Assembly (NCBI GenBank): GCA_034231615.1
Contig: CM067309.1
Coordinates: 34,649,780-34,713,779 of the forward strand
DNA length: 64,000 nt
Direction: 5' to 3'
Source: Meghimatium bilineatum
Lineage: Eukaryota > Mollusca > Gastropoda > Stylommatophora > Philomycidae
The notes below the pieces were generated by a model, which was given only the letters and a program-made list of their open reading frames with translations, was not told where the DNA came from and did no database searches. The stretch's first letter is position 1. Each line of letters starts with the position of its first letter. The position numbers and the translations under genes are program-made. Positions 1 through 11,984 of the stretch are shown piece after piece.

Positions 1-150
1 GCATTCTTTGCCAGATAAACTTCTACCATTTATTCATTTTAACACAGGTGGGAGAGTTGTAAGGAATATAATTTTAACACAGGTGGGAGAGTTGTAATGA
101 ATATAATTTTAACACAGGTGGGGGAGTTGTACGGAATATAATTTTAACAG
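1..150. repeat. 35-bp minisatellite, about 3 copies
   Basis: A unit beginning ATTTTAACACAGGTGGGAGA recurs at 36, 71 and 106, a 35-bp period, and decays after 141. Confidence 0.9.
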
Positions 151-806
151 TGTGTTGTCTAGTATTATTATGTATAAGGGTTAGTCATGGTCGCTGTAAT
201 TTATTGAGTAATGGATGATAAGTTTGGGTTTTCTGTAACGTGATACACATGACAAATTATCACTTTCATTTATTCCAAAGACAGTGCGCGAGAAAAGAAA
301 GCTTGGATGTTAGAGTGGGAGGTCTATGACACCATCTTTGTCCTTAGGTGCTAGTCATGTTAAGCACCTGCGATTCAAAGTACACTAATTGAGTAAACTG
401 TAGCTTATAGGGACACCATATATATTGTTAGTTTCTTTGCCATTCCTGCAATACGAAAGTTATGAATATATTTGTGAATATATAGTATATTCACTGTTTA
501 CCGAAATAATCACCCTTCTTCTGTTTTTCTTTTTAAAAATAAAGAAAGTAGGCCTATCTTATGGCGAGGTATGCGCCTTTCAGCCACCAAAATAGGGGGG
601 GGGGGTTACTGTTACAGATAATCTAGTCACTATGATTTCAATATTAACATTGTGATGACAAAAACGTATTAAATATATAACTCGGTGGTTATGGTTCTAC
701 ACCATTCCCTTAAATACATAAGCCTAATCTCGAACTCGTGGTTGCTGGATTATCAGAACTCTATTATTATTTTATGGTTAAAAAAACTATGATATAACCA
801 AATTGG
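151..806. other. No recognisable gene
   Basis: AT-rich sequence with short G runs near 596 and 834. No convincing coding frame, RNA gene or repeat boundary was found. Confidence 0.5.
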
Positions 807-1077
807 CGCCCGTGTGTTGCCAGTGGACAGAAAGGGGGGGGGGTAAACAATTGCGACATTATTGCCTGCCAATTATGTTGTAAGAGGCGACTAAGCAGGT
901 CTTGGGCTCTGCGTTGGTTGTTTCATCCCCAAAAAGGTCAAAGTAATAGGATGTGTCAGACCGAAAAGCGCAGTTATCGCAGCTAAGATATAAGCTATGA
1001 CACAATGCACTTCGTTCTCCGGACTGCATAATGCTAATATTCAGGAGTCTGAAAACGAACGCAGAAGAAGAGGAGAG
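807..1077 (+). mobile_element. SINE-E copy
   Basis: A roughly 270-bp interspersed element that starts CGCCCGTGTGTTGCCAG and ends in a GAA-rich tail. It aligns along its length with the copy at 21975-22248. AAATTGG at 800-806 and again at 1078-1084 looks like a short target-site duplication. A G run near 834 replaces part of the head. No tRNA-type A and B boxes were recognised, so its origin is unknown. Confidence 0.7.
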
Positions 1078-1330
1078 AAATTGGACCATGTCCGCGTTTG
1101 AAAAAAGCGCTCCTCACCATAAGAGTAACTTAAATAAAATAAATTATAATAATACCATAGTTTGTGGTACAAACAAGGGTTAGGTAATAACGAAACATGA
1201 GGAAGACAAAACAGAGATTTATTACATAAACATATTGTGATCAAAATAATTCCTTGAACACACATAAATCTACGTTTACACAAGGGACAGCTTTACCATC
1301 ATGTAATAATTAATACATACATATCTGTCG

Positions 1331-1384
<54 letters not shown>
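1331..1384. repeat. (GT)n microsatellite
   Basis: About 25 GT dinucleotides abut the 3' end of a LINE-D fragment. Confidence 0.95.
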
Positions 1385-1785
<401 letters not shown>

Positions 1786-2067
1786 TGTTTTTTCTAGGAA
1801 AAAGGTGGGTATACGGCGTTTACAGAAGTGGATGGATGGTCAATACTTCAACATGAATAGTCACCATCTCTCCTCCTATCCCCCCCCCCCATATTGCCAT
1901 CATACTTTGCACATAGGGAGTATTGAAGAAAAAAAAACCAAGCTTACGTATGAAACATTTTGAGTAATCAAATAGTTTTCTTATAGTTCTACTGTCATAT
2001 TAAAAAACGGGCGGCGGTGTGGTTTGTTGTGTATTATACGTTATCTAAGGAGGGAGGGTTCAATCTT

Positions 2068-2200
2068 TTCGTGTGTTGACAGTGTCAGAAGGAGGAGCAA
2101 AGAATATTAACGCTCTGATTTGCCATGCATGTCATAAGAGACTAATAATAGGTATGAGGTTAGTGTTGAACATGACAACTAGCAACAAAAAGAACCACTC
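2068..2200 (+). mobile_element. SINE-E head fragment, diverged
   Basis: Contains the family's GTGTGTTG, GGAGCAAAGAAT and GCATGTCATAA landmarks in order. The second half of the element is absent or too diverged to see. Confidence 0.45.
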
Positions 2201-2214
2201 AAACCTTCCCATAT

Positions 2215-2715
2215 ATGATGATGATGTTCGTCCGTCGTGATCGACGATGACCAAAAACTCAACCATAATAATAATAACAATAAATAATAAAGTTAATAGT
2301 GCGTTTTTAAATGACTAACACATCCAATGCGCGCACAAAATGTTCTTTTACAGAATTGACAACAATACAGGATATATATGTGAGGTTGAGATGTTTTTTT
2401 TCTTTTCTACGTGCCCGCTTCTGTCTTGCAGCATCTTGTCTTGACTCTTCCGCCGCTAGTGCTCCCGTTCTAATGCTGTAACGCCATGCTGTTCTATCCT
2501 GAGCGAGGCTCTCACAAGCGCCTACGTCAATATTAAGATGTTTCAGTGATGACTTGAGCGTGTCTTTGAGGCGCTTTTTCTGTCCACCAGCTTTTCGAAA
2601 TCCTGCCTTGAGTGCTCCATAATATATTTGTTTTGGCAGACGCGAGTTCTCCATACGCACAAGATGACCTGCCCAGCGTGCTTGCGCCTTCATAAGTATT
2701 GTGTGGATGCTTATT
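2215..2715 (-). mobile_element. LINE-D-like C-terminal fragment
   Basis: The minus frame 2693-2307 reads like the end of a LINE RT ORF: RWAGHLVRM, then RLPKQIYYG, a basic linker, LAQDRTAWR and an Arg/Lys-rich tail. This is the same arrangement as the element at 17825-18598, but the sequence has diverged and no finger is seen. The RT core is missing, so it is a dead 5'-truncated copy. Confidence 0.7.
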
Positions 2716-2719
2716 GAGG

Positions 2720-3690
2720 TTGATTTTTACAAGACCTCGTAGTCTGGTACGTGAATATTTTGCGCCGAGTTTTTGTCACAAACTGAAACAATTCTGTAGT
2801 ATGTGTTCTGGGAAATGACCTTATATGGTACAGAAGACCTCTTTACATAATTAATTAGGACGTCATTTGTTACGTGTTTTATTATTACCGTGCTATTCGC
2901 TGGCTACCATTTATATACTTGAAGTCGCCTGGCTATTTTTGGCATGCGACGCCAAATATACAAATAATGGCCAATGAAAATCGCAACAATAATTTTTTTA
3001 AAAACGTAACGAATGAAGTCCTAATTAATTGCGTACAGAGGTCTTCTACTGTAGAGTGTTTTATTTGGGGTCAAGTCCGTTGATAAGGGGGCGGTGGGTG
3101 TTTCTTTCGTTTAAGAAGTCAGATCATGACACTTAGTACTAGGAAAATAAAATGCCAAAATGGTAGACCCCCCCCCCCCCCAACCCTACAAAAAATTATT
3201 TGGTTGTCTAAAAATAGAAAATAAAACCCAAGGAAAATGAAGGAATGACTCATAAGATCGAAGATATAACCATTTTAATTCGGTACATTTTCCCCTCCCC
3301 CTTATCGAAGACGTATCTATGACCCTGGTTGTGGTGAATGCCCCTATAGGTTCCCTATGTTATTCCTGGGCACATGCAAGTCGCAGAGTGTTTGAAAAAA
3401 AAGAGAAATCATCAACGACTTACACAGTTTGACTTTCACTCCAACACTGATGTTGCATTTCCAAATCACCGTTAGCCTTAACAAGGACGCCAAAAGCCAT
3501 CTCCAGCCTTTCTTTTAGTACTGCTTTGCGTTTTAGAGAGGAAAGTCGTGGATGGGGCGGGCAGAAGATATTATACAGAGTGTGTGTAGATTGGAGGATG
3601 TGCTACCTGGTACGGAATGGAGTCGTGCACCCTTAGATTGTCCGACAGCCTTCAAATGAATAATAACACTCAGTAGAGAATGCAGGGAAT
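2720..3690. other. No recognisable gene
   Basis: Contains a C run at about 3171. Some sequence after about 3480 may be the decayed 5' side of LINE-A. No exon with good splice sites was recognised. Confidence 0.4.
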
Positions 3691-4331
3691 AGTCCGACAG
3701 TGGTGAAGTCGGAGGTACTCGATCTAATCGGTGAAAATTCTAGGGAAGCTGATATGATTGTATGTACAGATGGGTCTGTTGAGAGACACACCAGAAGTGC
3801 CTGGGCCTTCACGGCTCAAAGGTGGGAAGAAACTATCAGAGAGGAAAGTGGTGCTTTCGCTCAGATGACAAGCAGCATGACAATGGAGGTTTTGGCAGTA
3901 ACCAGAGCTTTGCAATGGGTCTGCTCGCAGGCTATCTGCAATCATGCCTGCATACTCAGTGACTCGATGAGCATGATTGTGAAAGTTCAGGCGGGATACA
4001 TTCGGGAACAGTGGCTGGATACAGTGAAGAATTAATGTATGCGTAAAGTGACTTTCATTTTTGTGCCTGGACATGCAGGAGTCCGGGATAATGTGAGAGC
4101 AGATAGGTTGGCCGCCCACGCTGCTACTACAGCTGTTGGTGGAGCGATTGCACGAGCAGAAATTTTGACCGCCCTACGGGAACATGCACGAGCAAATGGC
4201 TGTATAAGCAACGATGACTTTTGTTCCATGACTAGAATAAAAGAATTTGGTTTGAAATGTGGTGTCGCTAGAAAGGAACGGCTTCGTGGGCGAGAAAGAA
4301 TGATGGTCAACAGCGGAGTACTGCGACCGTC

Positions 4332-6159
4332 GGTTGGTTGGTTGGTTACTGATCCAGCAGTCCATGGGCTCATGCCCTTTGACCCAATGCCATTGTGTGA
4401 TATATGCATGTGTTTGTGAGCTGTTGTTTTGTTCCATATAATGTGTTCCATTTATCTGGCCCTGGAGGGAGAAGATAAATAAAGATCAGGCACATAAAAT
4501 ACTTTGGACACATTAAAAGACATGACACCCTATTGAAGACCTTACTTGAGGGTAAAGTCAAAGGGAAGCGAGCAAGAGGTAGGCAGAGATACAAGTGGAA
4601 GAGTAACATCACACGATGGACAGGTTACAGTCTAGCATAGTGCACCACCAAGACAAGAGACGTTAAAGATACGTTGCAGCCAACCTTCGTTGCGGAGACG
4701 GCACTATATGATGATGATGGAGGGAGAAGCATTTTCCTGATGTCATCCAGCGCTGGACATTCAAAAAGGTGGTGGTCAACAGTTTCATATGGGTGAGTGT
4801 ACAGCCGGTACCCTGGAGAGTGTTGTGATTGTATTCTGTGCAGGTGATTGTTAAGCTGTATATGTTGTGTGCCCAGTCGGAATATGATACTCTTGTCTTT
4901 TCTTTCCAGGAGGTTGATATTGTCTTTAGGATTTGGGCTGGTCATATATTTAAAGATTTCCCTCCCATTGTTTCCCATCGCCCATCTGTTCGTCCAATTT
5001 TCTTTGTTCACATATTTCATAATCATTTTAACTGTGTGCATTGTTGTTTCTGTATAAGGCTGTTCTTGTTGTGCTCCCCTCTTTGCTAGTCTGTCTGCCT
5101 TATCATTGCCATGTGTGTTTGAGTGACCAGGAATCCACTGCATAACAATGTTGACATCATAAGATGTGAGCAGCTGGTTGGCATGGTGGTATATTTCAGC
5201 TAGCTCGGGTTTACAATGTCCATCACATTCCAGTGCTTGGAGAGCAGACAATGTAAAAATACAGTCTGTAAAAATAACCATGTTTTGGACTTTTGATGGG
5301 AAGGCATCAAATATGGTCTTCAGGTGGTACAAGGCAATTTCTAGTGCTGTTATTTCAGCTTCATAGTTAGAACATATCTCCCCACAGGCATCAAACAACT
5401 TATCAGATGTTTTTTTCTGGATATTCTATATAGACACCATAACCTGCTTTGATGATGGCTTTGAAGGCAGACCCATCAGTATAGACATAAATCCATTGTT
5501 CTGGGTAGGTATCTATTGTTTTCTGTGTTGCTTTCATAAGACTTACTGGGTCGGAACTTTTCGTTGCATTATCTCTTAACTGTGTTTTTATTTTCGGCAA
5601 TTTAAAGGCTGCGTGTGGTGGTAAACATTTTTCTACTCTTTACAGTTCTTGTCTCTTGTCTGGAAGGTGATAACTGTCTTTTATTTCATTGACATGGCTC
5701 AGGACTGACTTTTGTTTTATTCTGTGGTTTGGTTCCCGGTTTTCTACAAGTTGTTTATTTGGGTGGTCTTTGTTCATTCTTTTGCTTCTTTCATAAGCCT
5801 CCATTGCTGCCATATCTCTCCGCATCTCAAGGGGTTCTACATTCGTATGTATTTCACATGCAGCCGTTGGTGTAGATCTCATTGCTCCACTATTAAGACG
5901 TAGGGCATTGTTCTGCACTCTGTCTAGGGATTCTACATTTGTCGTGGACCATGTTGTGAGGAGTGCACCTTTGTATTCTAAAGCAGAACGTATGTAACCA
6001 AGGTATAGTCCTCTAAGGGTATCATTGTCTGATCCCCAAGATGTGCCAGTGAGTATTTTCAGTAGTTGTAACCGTTTAAGTGCTTTATTTTTGATATTTT
6101 CTACATGCTTCTTGAGGGTGAGCTGCCGATCAAGCGTGATTCCAAGATATGTGGGGTGT
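4332..6159 (-). mobile_element. LINE-J with RNase H, inserted in LINE-A
   Basis: Minus strand. From the 5' side it carries an RT thumb/connector region with YLGYIRSALEYKGALL (about 6000), then YTDGSAFKA (about 5480, first RNase H Asp), YEAEITALEIAL (Glu), IFTDC (Asp) and NDKADRLAK (Asp), then HHLFECPALDDIRKMLLP, which resembles the zinc-binding end of I-group ORF2 proteins. Stop codons at about 5640 and 5402 break the frame. The 3' end at 4332 is an (AACC)3 tail next to the 13-bp target duplication. It is 5' truncated, with no RT catalytic core or endonuclease. Confidence 0.82.
4475..4717 (+). mobile_element. LINE-C 3' fragment nested in LINE-J
   Basis: Matches the 3' end of LINE-C copies at 10494-10740 and 44545-45090, ending in an ATG-repeat tail. 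GGAGGGAGAAG at 4464-4474 and 4719-4729 is its target duplication. It interrupts the LINE-J C terminus, whose frame resumes on the other side. Confidence 0.85.
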
Positions 6160-6289
6160 TACTGCGACCGTCAGTCAACGTGTAATGGCGGATACACTCA
6201 AGGAGAGATCTGAGTACCTATAGACGTCCGGAGTGCAATGATCCAACGACTAACTAACAAACTAGATTAAACTGTCCTCGATATCATCC

Positions 6290-6780
6290 ATCCATCTTCT
6301 TCTGACAACCTCTCATGATGGCAAGTGCGGAATTGATTTAACAGCGGCATATACCAACAATCATCCATATAGTATAAAATAGATCTTCAAAATCTAACCA
6401 ATCATTTATTGTTATGTATTTATTGTTATATATAGCTCTCCTCTAGAGAAATAAAAATAATGTCCATTTAAACCATATCTGACACCTCGTCCTGTCATTA
6501 AAATAAACACAATTGATCACGTCAACAATGAAATGTATCTCATATGCTGTGTTTGTAAAATGTATAACTTATGATAATAATATTCATTAATGTAAACACA
6601 CTTATAAAGTACATCAGTCTGATAGAACATGGCTTTCAGAAAGTTCTTGTATTACAATATTTATAGTTAATGACTATTTTAATATGTTATAATATTTATT
6701 TCTTAAGCCTATTTTGCCATCAAATTCTATAGTAAAAGTAAAATGCTTCAAATAGTGCACATATAGTGAGTTTGGTTTCG
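6290..6780. other. AT-rich spacer, nothing recognised
   Basis: Lies between two LINE-A 3' ends. No coding frame or repeat structure was identified. Confidence 0.4.
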
Positions 6781-6784
6781 AGAT

Positions 6785-7030
6785 TATTAATGTTAGTTAG
6801 TTAGCTAGTTAGTCGTTGGATCATCGTCATTGCACTCCGGACAAGTCCATAGGTGTTCAGATCTCTCCTTGAGTGTAGCCGCCATTACACGTTGACTGAC
6901 GGTCCCAGTACGCAGTTGATTGATCATCATTCTTTCTTGCCCACGAAACCGCTCCGTTCTAGCGACACCACATTACAAACAAAATTCCTTTATTCTAGTC
7001 ATGGAACAAGAGTCATCATCGCTTATACAG
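6785..7030 (-). mobile_element. LINE-A 3' end fragment
   Basis: The reverse complement of the LINE-A terminus: GTTAGTTAGTCGTTGGATCA at the left, then the reverse of the segment read at 4205-4330. Coding remnants are frame-broken. Confidence 0.7.
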
Positions 7031-7194
7031 TCATTGTTATTATTAATAGGACCGACAACACTTTATTTGGATCTTGACGTAATCTCTCACACTTGCTATT
7101 CAATATATACATAGAGTAATATAAGAGGCAAAACGGGCAAGGGCAACATCGCGGACTCGGAACAAGACAACTCAGAGCATCTAAACAATAAAAT

Positions 7195-7476
7195 AAATGA
7201 ACTACTTTTCGCAGACGACCTATATGACTGTTACATCATATACGAAAACGAAGAACAACCACAAAGTCATGTTAACTCACTGTCTGAAACATGTAGAAAA
7301 TACAACATGAAGATCAATACAGAAAAGACGGAAACTATGAAAATAAGCAGAACACCAAGCCCACTAAACAATCAGATAGATAACATAGGAGTAAAACAGG
7401 TAACAGAGTTCAAATATCTCGGTAGTATTTTTACTGAAAATGGAAGCCTCGATAGAGAAATAGAGATGAGATTTCA
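7195..7476 (+). pseudogene. RT fragment with FADD box, fused to LINE-K
   Basis: The frame reads FADDLYDCYIIYENEEQ, then KYNMKINTEKTETMKISR and FKYLGSIFTENGSLDRE. These are the RT catalytic-Asp block and downstream palm and thumb motifs. At 7477 the same frame runs straight into a second RT catalytic block belonging to LINE-K, so the join is chimeric. Confidence 0.7.
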
Positions 7477-8470
7477 AAGGCAAATCTTCGCAGATGATAT
7501 TGCTCTACTGAGGGCCGGCGGCCGGCCCTAACAATTGAGGGGCTCAATGCGAAACGGATTGCGCGGGGTCCAGTCTGGGTAGGGAAGAGGATAATAAAAT
7601 ACATTCTAATATGAATTAATGAGCCTATAAAGTGCAGGGCCCACTGCGGCCGCATAGGTTGCAATGACATAAGACCGGCCCTGGCTCTACTGAGTTCAAC
7701 ACACAAAGATCTCCAAGAAAAAACAGAAAGACTCACATTTTTTGCACAACAGATAGGCCTTCAAATAAACACACATAGGCCTCGAGGGAAAATCATGAAC
7801 TTTACCGGCCTGACAGAATCAATTAAACTAGATGACAATACACTAGACAACGTTTCAAATTTCGTATATTTGGAAGCAAGATAACAGCAGATGGTGATAC
7901 CAACTCAGAAATCAAGACTCGAATCGCTCTCGCCTCCAACACACTTTCAACCATATGGAGATCGAAGATTGCAAGTAAATACACCAAACTGTGACTATTC
8001 AATGCAAGTGTGATTCCATCATTGACATATGGATATGAAAGTTGGAAATCTACCGCAATAATATATAAAAGTTAGTTGCCTTCGAAATTAGAAGCATCAT
8101 GAAGGTCACAAATACTAATTGGAAAGACTTTAAATCAAACGATATAGGATATTAAGAGAGGAGACAAAACAAGAATACGTGACGAACATCATCAGAAAAC
8201 GTCGATGGACATACATCGGCCACATATTTAGAATGAAGGAAGACAAAATTCCACGACAAGCCCTCATGTGGACACCAGACGGAAAGAAAACAGGGAAGAC
8301 CAAAAACAGCGCTTAGATAGAAGAACATTTATGCATGTATTAAAATCAACATGCATAAATGCACAGGACCTGCAATCCTTGACAACTGACCAACAGGCAA
8401 GGAGATCTATGACATCCGCCCTATGTGCCAAACTTGGCAAAAGAAGAACTGACCGACTGATACTCATTCA
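7477..8470 (+). mobile_element. LINE-K copy, 5' truncated, carrying a MITE
   Basis: Begins at IFADDIALL, is interrupted by a 174-bp MITE, then resumes with KDLQEKTERLTFFAQQIGL, VYLGSKITADGDTNSEI and a C terminus ending in MTSALCAKLG. Several stops and frameshifts follow 7860. It belongs with the near-intact copy at 11985-14165 and the fragment at 40135-40890. Confidence 0.75.
7510..7683. mobile_element. hAT-like MITE, 174 bp
   Basis: The ends are GAGGGCCGGC on the left and GACCGGCCCTG on the right, imperfect terminal inverted repeats of the CAGGGCCGG type common in hAT elements. GCTCTACT at 7502-7509 and 7684-7691 is an 8-bp target duplication, the size expected for hAT. Removing the insert and one duplication restores the RT frame of the host LINE. 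It has no coding capacity. Confidence 0.82.
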
Positions 8471-8474
8471 TGCT

Positions 8475-9264
8475 TATTTTCATATTTGGAGCAGACTCAC
8501 AAAGGGAGATCACTGTCAAATATACAAAGTCAGCTAAAGTCAATTTGGATTTGAACAAAAGGACACGTACCTTTTATTTTAACTTTGTAAATCTCTTGAT
8601 AAAAGATATTACATGTTTACAAATAGGACATTATTATGTATCCTATGATGTTTACGTTATAATTTGTTTTATCTTACTGCTGATAACTTTGTGGCTCACA
8701 TGTTACAACTTCTTATCTCATAGATTGACATCGTTATTGAGGATTATATTGTAAGTGCACATTGACATTCTCATTTCTACTATTTTTACTTTCTACTTAG
8801 GCCTAGTTGATCTTGTCGCTGAATAAACTTTAATAAAGTATAAAGTAAAGCCTACCTTCCTCTTCTTGTGACAATTTTGTTATTGTATGTTATTTGTTGT
8901 CTTGATCATTAGGCATAGGCCCCCTATAGCCTAGGCACTATATATTATTATAGGCGGCCTAGTATAGCACATATTTTGTTATAGTTATAATATCTTATCT
9001 TACTCTTAGGAAGTGTTTTTGATTTTTTAAAAGTCACTTAATCAGCTACGATCAATCAACGATGTTAAATTGATAAGCACATCATATAAAAATAAAGTGC
9101 ACATTTAGAAGTTAATTGAACAGTAGGCATAATTTCTGCTATTGATTAGTGTCTTAGTCTAGCAGCCAGACTTGTAGATGATTTGAGTTAATATTTCGCT
9201 GTCTGTATTCGAGCATAGGCCTACGTTGATTGTAAGTACAATTATCTATCTATCTGTGTTCAGA
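8475..9264. other. AT-rich, no recognisable gene
   Basis: A 94-codon frame at 8470-8754 is hydrophobic but AT-driven, with no motif. No splice-supported exon was seen. Confidence 0.4.
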
Positions 9265-9500
9265 AACCAGAGCTCTCCAGTTCTAGCGATGTGATACTTC
9301 TGTAATTATAATTCCTGTATGTTGTTGAGACCCATAGTCTTTGATGGTTGTTCAGCGAAGAGTCTCTTTTGATCTTCCTCTTTTTCTATTGCCGTCTGGT
9401 GCCCATTTTAATGCTTGTAGTGGCAGTCTGTTTTCATTCATTGTAAGTACATGTCTGATATAAATCTGTCTCTTTTTTCTTATTGTAGAAACATTTTTCT
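9265..9500 (-). mobile_element. LINE-K-like C-terminal fragment
   Basis: The minus strand reads YIRHVLTMNENRLPLQALKW, then RKRGRSKETLR, the usual C-terminal signature downstream of RT. No RT core is present. Confidence 0.65.
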
Positions 9501-9717
9501 GTTTCAAACAACAATTTTTAACAGTGTGTTGTGTTGTCTTCTCTTACTTGTATGTTTAACTTGAATTCTTCCCAACCAATTATTAAGAGTCCTCTAACAC
9601 TTTTATTTTCAAATGAATTTAAGGCTATATAGGCTATATTTTATTTATTCAACTGGCTCACATCTTTCCAGACATATTGTTGGGAAAAGGGATATTTTAA
9701 GCTCAAATCCATTGTGA

Positions 9718-10745
9718 ATGTGGGTGGCTGGAATGAATAATGTAGGCCTAAGCCAGTCTTTTATAACCATGATAATCAGCAAAGACACAGAAGAACAAGA
9801 GCTAAACATAAACATACATGGAGAGAAACTACAACAAGTAAAGCATTATCAATATCTTGGACTCATAGTCACAAATGATGGCAGATGTGAAACAGAAGTT
9901 AAAAGGAGAATAGGAATGGCTAAAAGTACCTTCAATGACATGAGGAAAATATTAACATCTAAACAAATTACAAACAAGTTAGAAATGAGAATAATAAAAT
10001 GCTATATCTATTCTATCGCCCGTGTGTTGCCGGAAAGGGGAGCAAAGAATAGCAACACTGTTTACCTTCCACGCATGTCATAAAAGGCGACTAAGGAGGT
10101 TATGGGATGGAGTTGGCTCTCCCATCCCATATAGTAGGTTTTTGGACAAAATTTTCAAAATAGTGCTACATAATCACAAATAATATAGTTAGATAGCCCT
10201 TAAAAATTGCAATTCAATGACACATCAACAAAGTCTGTACGTCAATCGTGAAAAAAGTTATAAATTTTTTCTAATGAATTTGACATCAAAATAATTTACA
10301 TGGAACATATAGGAAAATATAAATCTATTCTATATTAATGTATGGCTCAGAAACATGAACACTAAATAAACAATTAGAAGACAGAATTGATACATTTGAG
10401 ATGTGGGTATATAGAAGAATAGGGAGAACATCATGGAAAGAGAACAAATAAAGAGGTGCTAAAGACACTTAATATGAAGAAAGAACTACTAAGAGAAATA
10501 AAGATCAGGCAAATAAAATACTTTGGACACATTAAAAGACATGACACCCTATTGAAGACCTTACTTGATGAAGTCAAAGGGAAGCGAGCAAGAGGTAGGC
10601 AGAGATACAAGTAGGAGAGTAACATCACACGATAAACAGGTTACAGTCTAGCAGAGTGAACCACCAAGACAAGAGACAGGGGATGTTGGAGATCCGTTGC
10701 AGCCAACCTTCGTTGCGGAGACGGCACTTGATGATGATGAGTCTT
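9718..10745 (+). mobile_element. LINE-C copy interrupted by SINE-E
   Basis: The first part reads SKDTEEQELNINIHGEKL, QYLGLIVTNDGRCETEVKRR and EMRIIKCYIYSI. After the SINE insertion at 10017-10322 the coding remnant continues (MYGSET, WVYRRIGRTSWK, IKYFGHIKRHDTLLK) to a 3' end with CGGAGACGGCACTTGATGAT. Stops in the second part make it a dead copy. The upstream RT core is missing. Confidence 0.8.
10017..10322 (+). mobile_element. SINE-E head with a different tail
   Basis: The first ~125 bp match the SINE-E head, from CGCCCGTGTGTTGCC to CCCATCCCATATAG. The following ~180 bp do not match the tail of other copies. ATCTATTCTAT at 10006-10016 and 10323-10333 is an 11-bp target duplication that fixes both ends. 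Confidence 0.82.
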
Positions 10746-10915
10746 TTATAGTAGGTATGATTCTCAGGGACATTTCATCATTGTGTGCTGACATGTAGGC
10801 CTATTTTCTCAAATGCGTATCTTGATCGCAAATGCAGGCTGACCTCAGTTGACACTGAATCAAATATCACCACCATCAGACATCCCATTTTGCATTTGTC
10901 TACACTAATTGACAA

Positions 10916-11028
<113 letters not shown>

Positions 11029-11408
11029 CCTATACATAAGCATATAGGACTTATAGCTTACATACATACATAACACGTAACAGACATCTCCTGATTTGAC
11101 TCCAAGGCCTACTTTATGATAGCACACTGGCTGCTGCAGTCTCAATGACTATTATCATGGTCGGAATGATGCAGGCAAGCTACGTTCATGAGCAATGTCT
11201 TAGCACTGCAGTGTGGTCAAATTTATATTAATCACATTAAATTTATTGCTTTAATTTTCACAGTAATTTAGATGTTCTTCTTTTTCAGCATTCATTCTCA
11301 AACTCCTGTTGGATTTCTCTTGTAGCAGAACAATAATTATACTAGGTTTCCAGCGGGATGTAGTTCAGAGAATGAAAATACGTTGTGTCGTAGTTTTATT
11401 TTCACAAA

Positions 11409-11582
11409 ATGGCCCACCACATCCATCTCCTGCAGCGTTTAGTGGCAGTGATAATACTGATATGTTCTGCCACTATATCGAGCAGTAGGAACATGAATCA
11501 AGTCGGCATGTCAAACTCCTTACAAGATACTACATTGTCAAACAAAATTAATGAGAGTGATGATTCATTTTTCATGTCCAGA
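11409..11582 (+). CDS. Possible first exon with signal peptide
   Basis: 58 codons starting MAHHIHLLQRLVAVIILICS look like a secretory signal: a basic start, then a hydrophobic core ending near Ser-Ser-Ser. The frame runs into a perfect GTAAGT donor at 11583 in phase 0. No convincing next exon was found. The nearest candidate acceptor at 11662 leads into what looks like a LINE remnant. It could be an orphan exon, a pseudogene start or chance. Confidence 0.25.
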
Positions 11583-11699
11583 GTAAGTGTGATGGTCTGA
11601 ATTATGGTACCAATAGAGATAAGTGTCATTATGGAATGAAAATAGTGTTTTTCAACCAACAGAAAACTGGAACTGTCAGTTGTCGTGTAATTTTTGGGG

Positions 11700-11880
11700 T
11701 GAATGGGGAAATCTCAACGAAAGTGCTTCATAAGATACAAAATATCCAGTGTAGATATGAATGGCTGGCATCTATAGCTACTTATAACTTTTGTGGCACC
11801 ACCTGAATCTACTGCTGTGACATGCAGGTGTTCGGAGTAATGAGAGAGCAGGCAGGCAAGATTCCATTCCTTTGAGACAT
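11700..11880 (+). pseudogene. RNase H LINE remnant
   Basis: CATGCAGGTGTTCGGAGTAA and the bases that follow resemble the PGHAGVR..RAD region of LINE-A at 4068-4120. No open frame. Confidence 0.5.
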
Positions 11881-11984
11881 CATTTGAGGTTATTCAACTG
11901 AGGAGGACCTATCTTTTTGTCTATGTGCTATTAATAGCTACCTGTTCGCAGGTAAAGGGATTATTTCATCATCATCCTGTACAT

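Larger units (their letters stand above)
3695..6285 (+). mobile_element. LINE-A with RNase H domain, split by insertion
   Basis: Segment 3700-4331 encodes an RNase H fold of a LINE: CTDGS (first Asp), MEVLAVTRAL (Glu), ILSDSMSM (second Asp) and VRADRLAA (last Asp), interrupted by a stop at about 4033. The 3' end resumes at 6160-6285 with GTAATGGCGGATACACTCAA and ends near GACTAACTAAC, as in the copy at 48490-48985. The 1.8 kb between is LINE-J, flanked by a 13-bp duplication, TACTGCGACCGTC, at 4319-4331 and 6160-6172. Only the C-terminal part remains, so the copy is inactive. Confidence 0.8.

Noticed and set aside
11409-11806. Two-exon small secreted protein (11409-11582 joined to 11663-11806)
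   Set aside because: The second part overlaps sequence resembling an RNase H LINE remnant, and its acceptor context is ordinary; only the first exon is listed, at low confidence.
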